From Glaciecola sp048820975 (GTDB lineage Bacteria; Pseudomonadota; Gammaproteobacteria; Enterobacterales; Alteromonadaceae): a DNA stretch of 64,000 bases. Location: contig NZ_JBMEUF010000001.1 of assembly GCF_048820975.1 (NCBI RefSeq), positions 372,001-436,000 on the forward strand. The letters are read 5' to 3'. Below, piece by piece: positions 34,465 to 44,136 of the stretch; position 1 is the first letter of the stretch; every line of letters starts with the position of its first letter. The notes beneath the pieces are model-generated. The model saw only the letters and a program-made list of their open reading frames with translations. It searched no databases and was not told the origin of the DNA. A program made the translations under genes and the position numbers.

Positions 34465-34896
34465 TTAATCGTCTAGGTCGTTGTCGCAATCAGGTTTGTT
34501 ACATTCACCGTATAAGTAAAGGCTGTGGTTAACTAGTTTCATATCGTGGGTTTTAGCTACAGCTTCTTGGCGTTGTTCAATGGTGTCATCTTCAAACTCG
34601 ACAACTTTGCCACATTTTAAGCAAACTAAGTGATCATGATGAGCTTTGTGGCTAATTTCAAATACCGATTTTCCACCTTCAAAATGATGACGGTTTAACA
34701 ATCCAGCATCATCGAATTGGTTGAGCACTCTGTAAACAGTCGCTAAGCCAATTTCTTCACCCATATCTATTAATAGTTTGTAAACGTCTTCAGCGCTAAT
34801 GTGTTGATTTTTCGGGTTTTGAAGAATCTCTAAAATCTTGATTCTTGGTAAGGTTACTTTCAAACCCGCTTTCTTTAATTCTTTATTTTGATCCAT
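34465..34896 (-). CDS. fur: Ferric uptake regulator Fur
   Basis: Iron-responsive repressor. 143 residues from the ATG at 34896, giving the usual start MDQNKELKKAGLKVTLPRIK. The helix-turn-helix (ISAEDVYKLL...IGLATVYRVLNQF), the metal site HHDHLVCLKCGKVVEF and a C-terminal CNKPDC are all present. An in-frame TTG 33 bases upstream has no ribosome-binding site. A TATAAT box lies upstream. Confidence 0.96.
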   Translation of the reverse strand: MDQNKELKKAGLKVTLPRIKILEILQNPKNQHISAEDVYKLLIDMGEEIGLATVYRVLNQFDDAGLLNRHHFEGGKSVFEISHKAHHDHLVCLKCGKVVEFEDDTIEQRQEAVAKTHDMKLVNHSLYLYGECNKPDCDNDLDD

Positions 34897-34938
34897 GCGC
34901 TTGCAAATCCAATTAATTCGATTACTCAATTTTTTAAC

Positions 34939-34944
34939 ATTATA
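34939..34944 (-). promoter_or_regulatory. -10 box of fur
   Basis: TATAAT on the minus strand, 42-48 bases before the fur start. A GATAATTCT stretch just upstream resembles half of a Fur box, which would fit autoregulation, but the match is partial. Confidence 0.5.
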
Positions 34945-35027
34945 GGCTAGATTTAAAGAATTATCAGCATCTGCCGTAATAATAATATTGTTAAATCTTA
35001 AATTTTTAATTACATGGTGAACGAATT

Positions 35028-37076
35028 ATGAAGTCAAAAGATTCGGTAGCAAAAAAAGCAGTATTTAGTTTTAGTGTTGTGCAAAAATTAATTATTGGAT
35101 TCGTGTCTTTAGCTGTGCTTCTTGTCGTCACTAGCGTCTTATCATACTTCGGTTTGCGTGATATTAAGCACTCCGCTGAAATCGTTGCCTTTGAAAAAAT
35201 GCCAATGCAAAACGCTGCGGCGAAGGTCAATGAAAATATTCTCATTCTAGCTAGAATAACGAACATCGCTTATTTTGAAACCGAGCTTCCTCATTTAGAT
35301 ATTATTAGAGCCGATTTTGAAGAGTATAAAGTTGAGTTTGAAGAAGAATTAAAAAATTTGAATGCTTTTGTTTCAAGTAAAAACAACGAAAAGCTTCAAC
35401 AAGCAGTGCTTGCAAGTGAGCAATACTTTAAGGCCAGTCAGGCTTTATTTGATAGTAAGGCATCTGCTCTGGTAGCGAGTGAAAATCTAGCTATTGCAAA
35501 TGATAACGCACTTAACAGCACTGATGAGGCCAGTGCATTAATGCTCGATTTAAGTTATTTGGAAGGAAACACAAGAGATTTAGAAAACCTTATTGGTATG
35601 TCTACTAACATAGATAATAAGCTAGGTTTAATGCTGAGCTCAATTAAAGAGTTATTTAGAGAAACAGATCCCCAAAAGACTTTAGATATTATCGATAACC
35701 TTGAATATAGCCTGAGTAATGTAAAGGTAGATGTTGATTATGCAAAGCGAGTGGCAGAATCAATTGATGACCAAGGCATACTTGCGATGTTTGATGAGCA
35801 ATATTCACTTATGTTGCAACATTTGAGCAGTAACAAAGGCATGTTTGTGATTAAAAAATCACAACTAGATGCACAAGCAAAGGCTACAAGTGAAAGAAAG
35901 CTAGCCGATGATGCGGTAACAAGCACAATAGCCCATTTAAATGAGCTCTCTGATGTAGTGAATAATGACGCGCTTATAGGTCAACAAAATATACTAGATT
36001 CAGTGCAAAGTAGTGTACTAAAAAGCGTGATAATTTCAGTAATAGGCATAATTGCAACTGTAAGCTTAGCTATAATAGCTACGCGTAGTATTGCTATTCC
36101 CTTAGGCCAAGTAAATACACGCTTAGAAATTTTGAGCCGGGGAGACTTAAGCAAAACAATGGATGATTCGGGGTGCGATGAATTTTCTGTTTTAGCCAAA
36201 AACGTCAATCGTTTAATTGAAGCCTTACGAGCGTTAGTTGGCAGTATTCATGAGAAAGAAGCCACCTTAAGGGATGTTGCCACACAAAATATTGCTATGG
36301 GTGAAAAATCACTTGATGAAGCCGCTTCGCAGCAAAAACAAATTGATACTACTTCAGAAATTACTCACAAAGTAAAAGATACAAGCTTAAGTAATATTGA
36401 ACAAATTAAACAAGCTGACACCAAAGTATTTGACGTAATTGGACTAAGTGACAATGTGGTAGCGCTTGTGAATCAAAGCTTACAGCAAGTACAGCAACAA
36501 ACTGCGCAATCAAAACATAGTGCTGAAATAGTAAATAGATTAGGTGAGAACAGCAATAAAATTGGCAGTATTCTTGATGTCATTAAAACAATTGCCGAGC
36601 AAACCAATTTACTGGCTTTAAATGCAGCTATTGAAGCGGCCAGAGCGGGTGAGCAGGGGCGTGGATTTGCTGTGGTTGCTGATGAAGTTCGAACGCTTGC
36701 TACACGAACTCAAAACTCCACTGCAGAGATTGAAAAAATGATTGCTAATTTACAGCAAGATTCACAAAAAGCAGTAAGTGCTATGAATGAAGGTGCAGAG
36801 CAGGTGACCCGTGGGGCCGAGTTAACAGAGCAAGTAACTACTAAAGTTAATCAAATAAGAACGGAAATTAATCAATTGGCCGTTGTTAACCATAAAATTG
36901 TAGATGATACTACCGCGCAAGATTCATTGCTTGAAGATGTGGTATCGCGTTTGGAGACTATTGTTCGATTGAGCCGAAGTTCAGCTAATACGGCAAAAGC
37001 TTCGAATGACGCTAATCATGAGATTGAAGCACATATGAATGCATTGAAAGAAGCTGTGGGCAAGTTTACTTTGTAA
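35028..37076 (+). CDS. Methyl-accepting chemotaxis protein
   Basis: A 682-residue chemoreceptor. Two membrane helices (about residues 17-42 and 325-348) flank a ~280-residue helical periplasmic sensor region, then a HAMP domain (IAIPLGQVNTRLEILSRGDL) and a cytoplasmic signalling domain with the highly conserved hairpin tip EQTNLLALNAAIEAARAGEQ followed by GRGFAVVADEVRTLA. The ligand cannot be told from sequence. Convergent with the next gene. Confidence 0.94.
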   Translation: MKSKDSVAKKAVFSFSVVQKLIIGFVSLAVLLVVTSVLSYFGLRDIKHSAEIVAFEKMPMQNAAAKVNENILILARITNIAYFETELPHLDIIRADFEEYKVEFEEELKNLNAFVSSKNNEKLQQAVLASEQYFKASQALFDSKASALVASENLAIANDNALNSTDEASALMLDLSYLEGNTRDLENLIGMSTNIDNKLGLMLSSIKELFRETDPQKTLDIIDNLEYSLSNVKVDVDYAKRVAESIDDQGILAMFDEQYSLMLQHLSSNKGMFVIKKSQLDAQAKATSERKLADDAVTSTIAHLNELSDVVNNDALIGQQNILDSVQSSVLKSVIISVIGIIATVSLAIIATRSIAIPLGQVNTRLEILSRGDLSKTMDDSGCDEFSVLAKNVNRLIEALRALVGSIHEKEATLRDVATQNIAMGEKSLDEAASQQKQIDTTSEITHKVKDTSLSNIEQIKQADTKVFDVIGLSDNVVALVNQSLQQVQQQTAQSKHSAEIVNRLGENSNKIGSILDVIKTIAEQTNLLALNAAIEAARAGEQGRGFAVVADEVRTLATRTQNSTAEIEKMIANLQQDSQKAVSAMNEGAEQVTRGAELTEQVTTKVNQIRTEINQLAVVNHKIVDDTTAQDSLLEDVVSRLETIVRLSRSSANTAKASNDANHEIEAHMNALKEAVGKFTL

Positions 37077-37097
37077 ACGCCCTGCAGAAAGCTAAAT

Positions 37098-38705
37098 TTA
37101 TTGTTCCGGCTTAAGCTCTGGTTTTGGGGCGGTAATATTTTGATAAAAGCTGTTTAATAGCCTATTCAAGGTGTGTTTTTGTAAGGTTTCAAAGAATACT
37201 GTTTTGTCTTTATGTAAGGTTGTTTCAACAACTTTAGTTTGTTCTTTATACATTGTTAAACGCGCTGTAAATTCACTCACTAATTTTTCTTTGTTTTCGT
37301 CACTTATCTCTAAGTTTTTAACATGGCCTATTGCTTCTTGCTGTGTTGCAATCGCTAAATCAAACTGCCCATTTGCGGCGTAGGTAGCTGCTAATGTGTC
37401 AACGTATGTATGTGTGGTAGCGTATTTAGGATCTTCTACAACTTGCTTCGCTAGGCCAATAGCAAATGAAGGATCAGCAATAGTATTTTGATCAAGTGTT
37501 GATAAAAACCAGGCTACATTGTTAGTGCCATTCGGAAAATACTTTTCAGCCGTATCTTGCAATATACTTTTTGCTTTTTCAGGTTGGGGCTTAGATAAAT
37601 AACCGTTGGCAAAAATAGTTGATAAGTCTATAGGGGCAAGTACATTGGGATCTTTTGTATATGCGCGCTCAAATAACCATAAAGGATTGCTGCTTTGCGG
37701 AAGAACATTTGTATTTAAGGCATACATTGTTCCTAATACAACATTTGCATTGGCTTGATTTTGATTGACTAAACGCGTTAAACCACGTTCCCCCATTTCT
37801 TTTAATTCAGGCGTATTACCCATAAAGTGCATAACCGCAAAAGACAAAATCTTTGCTTTTTGCTCGTAGCGCTGGGTTACCTTTAACCAATTAAATACTT
37901 CTTGCCAATCTAAATAATCGCCTGCACGCGAATATGCCCAAACCATTCTTTTTTGTGCTGCCATATTTCCGTTTTTAGCAAACTCAAGGCAAGTATTAAA
38001 ATCCTCGGTGGGCTCTGCAGAAATCACTTTGTTGCACGCCAATAAGTTGGTGTCAAAACTTATGGGGGCAGGGGCTTCTATGCTTGGAGGTGGCTCATTA
38101 GATTGCTTATACATCCAATACACCCCAAATATAAACAAACCAAGGCCAATATTTAAAAAAAGTGTACGTTTACTAAATATAGGTTGCAGTGAATCGCGTT
38201 TATTCAACGAACTAGGGCTACTTATGACTGAATAATTTAAAACAACTTCTATTTTTTCTTCTACAAAAAATTGGCTTAGGCTTGGGCGATTAAATTCCCA
38301 ATTATAGGTTTCTGAAAACTGCTGTACAATATCTTGTGGCACTAAGCGGCCTTCAATAGCTACATCTTTATCATCGAAGTGATTAATGAACATTGCGAAC
38401 ACGTAAGCGCGTGTTCGATCAATTTCTATGCTTTCTAATTGATGCAAGGCGCTAAGCACGGGTGCCCAATATTCGTTATTTTGGCGCTTGACGGGCTCAC
38501 TTAGTACTTTATCTAATAGGGCGGAGAATTGTGTTTCTGTGCTTGTGAAGTCTGCGTACTGGAGAGCTAAAGCTTGAGCACGACGCAGTGTTTGTATCTG
38601 CTCATGCTCTGTAGCTTCATGTGAATTAACGAATGCTTCAAACGCACTGCTTATATGTTGTTTGTTTTGCGTTTTTTGAATACCTAGTATTGACCAACAA
38701 TCCAT
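37098..38705 (-). CDS. Membrane protein with J-domain-like N-terminus and TPR/Sel1 repeats
   Basis: A 535-residue protein of unknown function. The N-terminus (MDCWSILGIQKTQNKQHISS then AFEAFVNSHE) resembles the first helices of a J domain but lacks the HPD tripeptide. One membrane helix lies near residue ~185-205 (TLFLNIGLGLFIFGVYWMYK), and the rest consists of TPR/Sel1-like helical pairs. ATG 38705 follows AAGGAGTGTTGGGAAACT; an in-frame TTG 27 bases upstream is less likely. fldA lies immediately upstream. Confidence 0.78.
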   Translation of the reverse strand: MDCWSILGIQKTQNKQHISSAFEAFVNSHEATEHEQIQTLRRAQALALQYADFTSTETQFSALLDKVLSEPVKRQNNEYWAPVLSALHQLESIEIDRTRAYVFAMFINHFDDKDVAIEGRLVPQDIVQQFSETYNWEFNRPSLSQFFVEEKIEVVLNYSVISSPSSLNKRDSLQPIFSKRTLFLNIGLGLFIFGVYWMYKQSNEPPPSIEAPAPISFDTNLLACNKVISAEPTEDFNTCLEFAKNGNMAAQKRMVWAYSRAGDYLDWQEVFNWLKVTQRYEQKAKILSFAVMHFMGNTPELKEMGERGLTRLVNQNQANANVVLGTMYALNTNVLPQSSNPLWLFERAYTKDPNVLAPIDLSTIFANGYLSKPQPEKAKSILQDTAEKYFPNGTNNVAWFLSTLDQNTIADPSFAIGLAKQVVEDPKYATTHTYVDTLAATYAANGQFDLAIATQQEAIGHVKNLEISDENKEKLVSEFTARLTMYKEQTKVVETTLHKDKTVFFETLQKHTLNRLLNSFYQNITAPKPELKPEQ

Positions 38706-38739
38706 AGTTTCCCAACACTCCTTATACGTCAACCGTTGA

Positions 38740-39261
38740 CTACAATTCTGCTAAGCACATTTCTTCATGAATTTGCTTACACCAAGCTTTAACGCGTTCG
38801 TCAGTCAGTTCTGGTTGGCGGTCTTCATCAATTCCTAAACCAACAAAATGGTCGTCATCGGCCATGCCTTTAGATGCTTCAAAATCGTATCCCTCACTAG
38901 GCCATTGGCCAATCAATATGGCGCCTTTTGGCTCAACGATATCGCGAATCATACCCATTGCATCTAGAAAGTATTCAGCATAGTCTTCTTGGTCACCACA
39001 ACCAAAAATAGCCACTAGCTTATCTTCAAAATCTATTTCTTCTAGTTCAGGAAAAAAGTCGTCCCAATCACATTGGGCTTCACCGTAATACCAAGTTGGG
39101 ATACCAAAAATAAGAAGATCAAACTCCGCTATCTGCTCTTTAGTGCTTTTAGCTATATCTTTCACTTCTATTAATTGTTTACCCAACTCTTTTTGGATCA
39201 TTTTTGCAATATGTTCAGTGTTACCTGTATCGCTACCAAAAAATAAACCAACACTTGCCAT
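38740..39261 (-). CDS. fldA: Flavodoxin
   Basis: A 173-residue long-chain flavodoxin carrying FMN as a low-potential electron carrier. The phosphate loop GSDTGNTEHIAK, the 60s loop TWYYGEAQCDWDDF and the 90s loop GCGDQEDYAEYFLDAMG (with the extra strand of the long-chain type) are all present. ATG follows CTGGAGTAAGCGA. Matches FldA in length and composition. Confidence 0.95.
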   Translation of the reverse strand: MASVGLFFGSDTGNTEHIAKMIQKELGKQLIEVKDIAKSTKEQIAEFDLLIFGIPTWYYGEAQCDWDDFFPELEEIDFEDKLVAIFGCGDQEDYAEYFLDAMGMIRDIVEPKGAILIGQWPSEGYDFEASKGMADDDHFVGLGIDEDRQPELTDERVKAWCKQIHEEMCLAEL

Positions 39262-39291
39262 TCGCTTACTCCAGAATTCTTGCGCCGATGT

Positions 39292-39516
39292 TTAGCCTGA
39301 AACACCTGACGACATATATACCACTTGAATTATACCTTTAGCTACAAAACCTAGTGCTCCTAGGCCTAAAACGCCATAAGCGACGAATCTACCTATTTTG
39401 GGAACATCATTTTTTTTCATCACATCATGAACCGCGTAGCCCATAAGCAAAAATAACCCTACTAAGGTTATATTTAAAACAATTGCTTCAATGTGTTGAA
39501 AATTATCTGGCGACAT
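39292..39516 (-). CDS. DUF2788 small membrane protein
   Basis: A 74-residue protein with two predicted membrane helices (about residues 9-29 and 44-66) around a basic loop (HDVMKKNDVPKIGRF). This matches the DUF2788 family, often encoded next to fldA in gammaproteobacteria. Function unknown. In the same direction as fldA, 30 bp upstream. Confidence 0.85.
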   Translation of the reverse strand: MSPDNFQHIEAIVLNITLVGLFLLMGYAVHDVMKKNDVPKIGRFVAYGVLGLGALGFVAKGIIQVVYMSSGVSG

Positions 39517-39624
39517 ACTTAAGATACAATATCAATAAAATTTCGCGGATATTACCATATAAATGCGCAAAAAGAGAAAATTTGCGCGCATTTTCGCTGT
39601 AAACTTTCTAAAACTTTACGCTAA

Positions 39625-40407
39625 TCACTGATCTTGTAAATGTTCGGTGATTAGCTTGTTAACAATACTTGGTTTTTCAGCGTGCAACCAATGCCCCGCA
39701 TCTACCATTTTGGCTTTAGCATTTGGAAATTGTTTCAAAATGCGACTTTGGTGTTTTTCAGTAATATAGTTAGATTTTATCCCTTTAATGAATAACACGT
39801 CGCCAGAAAATATTTCTACGTCTTCTAGCGGCCAATGGGCCATACTTAAATACTCCCTAACAATTAAATCAACATTGAAACGCCACTTCCATTGAGCTGC
39901 GTCTTGATACAAACTTTTTAGTAGGAAGGCCTGAGTACCTGCATCCTCAACAAATTCTTCAAGGCTCGCTTGTGCCGCTTTTCTTGAATCAATTTTGCTT
40001 AGGTCTACCGATGTTAAGCCGTCTAATACGTTATTATGGCGCGGTTCATAGCTAACTGGTGCAATATCAACAACAACCAATTTTTGCACTAATTCAGGTT
40101 TCAGATAGGTAACGTACATTGCTACTTTGCCACCTAGTGAATGCCCAACTATATTGGCCTTTTCAATACCTAAGGAGCTTAGGGTAAGAATGACTTGCTG
40201 CGCGTAGTCTTCAAAACTAAATGCACTTGACCAAGGAGATTGCCCATGGTCGGGTAAATCTAAACTAATTACACGATAATCTTGTTCAAAATGGCGGCGA
40301 ATCATACTTAAATTGTCACCGCTGCCAAAAAGCCCGTGTATAAGCACTAAGCAGGGCGCATTGCTATCGCTGCGACCATAAGATTGGTAATGTAAGGTTT
40401 CTAACAT
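39625..40407 (-). CDS. ybfF: Alpha/beta hydrolase YbfF
   Basis: A 260-residue esterase-like hydrolase. The oxyanion region LIHGLFGSGDN, the nucleophile elbow VGHSLGGKVA (Ser), the acidic residue in the LFIKGIKSNYI region and the His in VDAGHWLHAEKP are in place. Matches YbfF, which hydrolyses short acyl esters, including acyl-CoA in vitro. 12 bp after the etfD stop, in the same direction. Confidence 0.9.
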   Translation of the reverse strand: MLETLHYQSYGRSDSNAPCLVLIHGLFGSGDNLSMIRRHFEQDYRVISLDLPDHGQSPWSSAFSFEDYAQQVILTLSSLGIEKANIVGHSLGGKVAMYVTYLKPELVQKLVVVDIAPVSYEPRHNNVLDGLTSVDLSKIDSRKAAQASLEEFVEDAGTQAFLLKSLYQDAAQWKWRFNVDLIVREYLSMAHWPLEDVEIFSGDVLFIKGIKSNYITEKHQSRILKQFPNAKAKMVDAGHWLHAEKPSIVNKLITEHLQDQ

Positions 40408-40419
40408 TTATACAATTGC

Positions 40420-42066
40420 CTACATGTTTGGATAATTAGGGCCGCCAGTTCCTTCAGGAACCACCCAATTAATGTTTTGCTGAGGCTCTTTAATATCACA
40501 TGTTTTGCAGTGAACGCAGTTTTGCGCGTTTATCTGGAAGGCCTTTTCACCATCAGCTTGCTCAATTATTTCGTATACACCCGCTGGGCAATAACGCTGA
40601 GCCGGCTCGTTAAAGTCTGGCAAGTTAACCTTAATTGGAATACTCGGATCTTTAAGATGCAAATGACAAGGTTGGTCTTCTTCATGATTGGTGTTTGATA
40701 AAAACACAGAAGAGAGTTTGTCAAAACTAAGATTACCGTCAGGTTTTGGATAATCAATTTTGGGCATGTCGGCGGCTTTTTTCATTCCTGCATAGTCAGG
40801 CTTTGAATCACTAATGGAAAACGGGAGTTTTCCACCAAAAATGTTTTGGTCAATAGTGTTGTAAGCTCCGCCAATAAAGTTGCCAAATTTATGTATGGCA
40901 GCGCCAAAGTTTCTTGATGCATAAAGCTCGTCATACACCCATGAGTTTTTGAAATTTTCAGCGTATTGTACTGGGTCACATACCGCTTGTTCTGTTTTTA
41001 ATAGTTCAAACAATGTTTCAGCCGCAATCATTCCCGATTTCATGGCCGTGTGATTGCCCTTTATTTTAGAGAAGTTTAGCGTACCGGCCTCACAACCTAC
41101 CATTATCCCACCAGGGAAAGTCATTTTAGGCAATGAATTAAGGCCGCCTTTTGCAATGGCTCTTGCGCCGTAAGCTACTCGTGTACCGCCTTTTAAAGTA
41201 TTGGCAATAACCGGGTGGTGCTTTAATCGCTGAAATTCATCAAAAGGGCTTAGGTGAGGGTTATCGTAATTAAGGTCTACAATAAGCCCAACAAACACTT
41301 GGTTGTTTTCAGCATGGTAAAAGTAACTTCCGCCAGTGGCATCTTTTAAAGGCCATCCTGCGGTGTGAACAACTAAGCCTTCGTTATGTTGCTCCGGTGG
41401 GATATCCCAAATTTCTTTAAAACCAATGCCATAGTGCTGCGGGCTTACGTCCTTAGCTAAGTCAAATTTCTCAATTAAGGTTTTACCTAAATGACCACGG
41501 CACCCTTCAGCAAATACGGTGTACTTAGCGGTAAGTAACATACCAGGCATGTAAGTGTCTTTTTGTTCACCCGCTTCAGAGACTCCCATATCACCGGTTA
41601 TCACACCCGCTACATTACCTTTTTCATCATAATGAACCTGAGCGGCAGCAAATCCCGGATATACCTCTATACCTAAACTTTCTGCTTGTTCACCTAGCCA
41701 ACGACAAACATTAGCCATAGAAACAATATAGTTTCCGGTATTGTGCATTGTTTTTGGCGTTATCATGTTAGGTAATTTAGTGGCGGACTGTTCATTTTTT
41801 AACAAATAAATATCATCACCCGTCACTTTTGTGTTGACCGGAGCGCCATCTTGCTGCCAATTGGGTAATAATTCATCAAGCGCTTTTGTTTCAAAAACAG
41901 CCCCTGATAAAATGTGCGCACCAATTTCTGAACCTTTTTCTAAGACGCAAATATTTAAATCTTGGCTGTTATCATTGGCTAGTTGTTTAAGTTTGATGGC
42001 AGTGGACAGACCAGAAGGGCCGCCGCCTACAACAATTACATCAAACTCCATTACTTCTCTTTCCAT
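40420..42066 (-). CDS. etfD: Electron-transfer flavoprotein:ubiquinone oxidoreductase
   Basis: Passes electrons from reduced ETF to ubiquinone at the membrane. 548 residues from ATG 42066 (GGAG seven bases upstream). FAD-binding VIVVGGGPSGLSTAIKL at the N-terminus, GCEAGTLNFSKIKGNHTAMK in the middle and a C-terminal [4Fe-4S] motif CVHCKTCDIKEP with an earlier Cys in RYCPAGVYE. Divergent from etfBA, its electron donors. Confidence 0.95.
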   Translation of the reverse strand: MEREVMEFDVIVVGGGPSGLSTAIKLKQLANDNSQDLNICVLEKGSEIGAHILSGAVFETKALDELLPNWQQDGAPVNTKVTGDDIYLLKNEQSATKLPNMITPKTMHNTGNYIVSMANVCRWLGEQAESLGIEVYPGFAAAQVHYDEKGNVAGVITGDMGVSEAGEQKDTYMPGMLLTAKYTVFAEGCRGHLGKTLIEKFDLAKDVSPQHYGIGFKEIWDIPPEQHNEGLVVHTAGWPLKDATGGSYFYHAENNQVFVGLIVDLNYDNPHLSPFDEFQRLKHHPVIANTLKGGTRVAYGARAIAKGGLNSLPKMTFPGGIMVGCEAGTLNFSKIKGNHTAMKSGMIAAETLFELLKTEQAVCDPVQYAENFKNSWVYDELYASRNFGAAIHKFGNFIGGAYNTIDQNIFGGKLPFSISDSKPDYAGMKKAADMPKIDYPKPDGNLSFDKLSSVFLSNTNHEEDQPCHLHLKDPSIPIKVNLPDFNEPAQRYCPAGVYEIIEQADGEKAFQINAQNCVHCKTCDIKEPQQNINWVVPEGTGGPNYPNM

Positions 42067-42084
42067 TGGCTTCTCCGCACGCAA

Positions 42085-42388
42085 GCAATTTAGGGTTATA
42101 GTACAGTATTCGTCAATTCAATATTACGTACTGTGAAAACATTGTAATATCTACGTTAAATAAAAACCAATCTAGGTTGACGTACACGTTAACTGAATAT
42201 AGATTGCGCTTTACTTGTTAATTAGTAAAGTTTTTATCGTTAATGGTAAAGTATAATTACAATTGTTTGAGTACGAGTCGTTATTAAGTTAACGGTGTAT
42301 ATGTAAACGGTTTGGCTATCAGCTTTATGCTTTTTTGTTAACACATTAATCTGTAAAGATTTATATTCGTTTTAAAATAGGGGAATCT
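42085..42388. promoter_or_regulatory. etfD/etfBA divergent regulatory region
   Basis: About 300 bp with no gene. GTTGACGTACACGTTAAC at 42176-42193 is a near-perfect 18-bp palindrome, and ACGTTAA recurs at ~42153. The motif resembles LiuR-type (MerR family) operators of branched-chain and fatty-acid catabolism in related bacteria. A GTTAACGG...GTAAACGG pair is seen near 42289-42311. Confidence 0.5.
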
Positions 42389-43141
42389 ATGAAAATTTTG
42401 GTGCCGGTAAAACGTGCTATCGATTACAACGTAAAAGTACGGGTTAAACCTGACAATTCAGACGTTGATTTAAACAATGTGAAAATGGCAATAAATCCAT
42501 TTTGTGAAATTGCGATAGAAGAAGCTATTCGTTTAAAAGAAAAGGGCGTAGCCACTGAAGTTGTTGTTGTATCTATTGGCGAAAAGTCTTGCCAAGAGCA
42601 AATAAGAACAGGTTTAGCTTTAGGTGCAGATCGCGGTATTCATATTGAAACTGATGCTAAATTAGATTCTTTACAAATTGCTAAATTGTTAAAAGTGATT
42701 GTTGAAGAAGAGTCGCCTGAGCTTGTTATTCTAGGAAAACAAGCCATTGATTCTGATAATAACCAAACAGGCCAAATGCTTGCCGCGCTTACTGGCATGC
42801 CACAGGGCACGTTTGCTAGTAAAGTTGATGTGAGTGAAGGCAAAGTTGATGTAACTCGTGAAATAGACGGCGGCTTACAAACTGTTGCACTTAGTTTACC
42901 TGCAGTAGTAACAACTGATCTTCGTCTTAACGAACCACGTTATGCTTCGCTACCCAATATTATGAAAGCTAAGCGTAAGCCTATTGATGTAAAAAATGCG
43001 GCTGACTTAGGCGTAGATTTAACATCAAAAGTGACTTTGGTAAAAGTCATGCCGCCAGAAACTCGCAAAGGTGGTGTTAAAGTAGAAAGCGTAGAAGCGC
43101 TAGTAGACAAACTAAGAAACGAAGCGAAGGTGATTTCATGA
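42389..43141 (+). CDS. etfB: Electron transfer flavoprotein beta subunit
   Basis: Beta subunit of ETF, which takes electrons from acyl-CoA dehydrogenases; it binds AMP. 250 residues, start MKILVPVKRAIDYNVKVRVK, with NPFCEIAIEEAIRLKEKG and the recognition loop around LRLNEPRYASLPNIMKAKRK. ATG follows TAGGGGAATCT. Stop overlaps etfA by 4 bp. Confidence 0.96.
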   Translation: MKILVPVKRAIDYNVKVRVKPDNSDVDLNNVKMAINPFCEIAIEEAIRLKEKGVATEVVVVSIGEKSCQEQIRTGLALGADRGIHIETDAKLDSLQIAKLLKVIVEEESPELVILGKQAIDSDNNQTGQMLAALTGMPQGTFASKVDVSEGKVDVTREIDGGLQTVALSLPAVVTTDLRLNEPRYASLPNIMKAKRKPIDVKNAADLGVDLTSKVTLVKVMPPETRKGGVKVESVEALVDKLRNEAKVIS

Positions 43142-44064
43142 GCATTTTAATTTACGCAGAGCATGACAACGCACAACTTAAAACAGAAACTAATAAATTA
43201 GTTCATGCAGCACAAACGGTTGGCGGTGATGTAACAATACTTGTTGCAGGCCACAATTGCGGTGATGTAGCAGCGCAAGCTCAAAAGATTTCAGGTGTTG
43301 CTAAAGTACTTGTAGCCGATGCTGAGGAATACGCGCATCAAATGCCAGAAAATATTGCTGATTTAGTTGTAGAGTTAGCGGCTGACTACAGCCATGTATT
43401 TGCTGCTGCAACCACTACAGGCAAAAATTTTATGCCACGTGTTGCTGCATTATTAGACGTAGCACAAATATCTGACATCATTAAAGTTGAGTCTGCTGAT
43501 ACGTTTGTTCGCCCTATATATGCTGGTAATGCAATAGCAACTGTGCAATCAGCTGATAGCAAAAAGGTAGTAACAGTAAGAGCAGCTGCCTTTGATGCAG
43601 CGAGTAATGACGGAAGTGCTGAATTAGAAGCACTTTCTGTTGTTAAAGCTTCTGAGAAATCAAACTTTGTATCGGCTGAACTTACTGAATCAGAGCGCCC
43701 AGAGTTGACGGCAGCTGATGTTATTATTTCAGGTGGCCGTGGTATGCAAAATGGTGAAAACTTCGCCTTACTTAATGGGATTGCCGATAAGTTAGGCGCA
43801 GCAATTGGTGCGTCACGAGCGGCAGTAGATGCTGGTTTTGTTCCAAACGACATGCAAGTAGGGCAAACCGGTAAAATTGTTGCTCCACAGTTATATATTG
43901 CTGTTGGTATTTCAGGCGCTATTCAACACTTAGCGGGCATGAAAGATTCAAAAGTAATAGTGGCGATTAATAAAGACGAAGAAGCGCCTATTTTTCAAAT
44001 TGCCGATTATGGTTTAGTTGGTGACTTATTTGAAGAATTACCAAAGCTAGAAGCAGCGCTATAA
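43138..44064 (+). CDS. etfA: Electron transfer flavoprotein alpha subunit
   Basis: Alpha subunit of ETF; holds FAD. 308 residues. The C-terminal FAD domain is clear: ISGGRGMQNGENF, GASRAAVDAGFVPNDMQVGQ, TGKIVAPQLYIAVGISGAIQ and HLAGMKDSKVIVAINKDEEA. ATGA overlap with etfB indicates coupled translation, as needed for a 1:1 heterodimer. Followed by a strong terminator. Confidence 0.96.
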   Translation: MSILIYAEHDNAQLKTETNKLVHAAQTVGGDVTILVAGHNCGDVAAQAQKISGVAKVLVADAEEYAHQMPENIADLVVELAADYSHVFAAATTTGKNFMPRVAALLDVAQISDIIKVESADTFVRPIYAGNAIATVQSADSKKVVTVRAAAFDAASNDGSAELEALSVVKASEKSNFVSAELTESERPELTAADVIISGGRGMQNGENFALLNGIADKLGAAIGASRAAVDAGFVPNDMQVGQTGKIVAPQLYIAVGISGAIQHLAGMKDSKVIVAINKDEEAPIFQIADYGLVGDLFEELPKLEAAL

Positions 44065-44100
44065 TTCTTTCGATGTAATTAGCGAAGCAACACATATAAT

Positions 44101-44136
44101 AAAAAGCGGCGTCTATTTAGGCACCGCTTTTTTTTT
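44101..44136 (+). terminator. Rho-independent terminator of etfBA
   Basis: AAAAAGCGG...CCGCTTTTTTTTT stem with a short loop, 37 bases after the etfA stop. The region to 44382 beyond it holds no gene; it carries the promoter of the efflux genes. Confidence 0.88.

Noticed and set aside
43386..43853. 155-residue minus-strand ORF opposite etfA
   Set aside because: It is a shadow of the strongly conserved etfA coding region, and its Ala/Ser/Thr-rich translation is typical of antisense frames.
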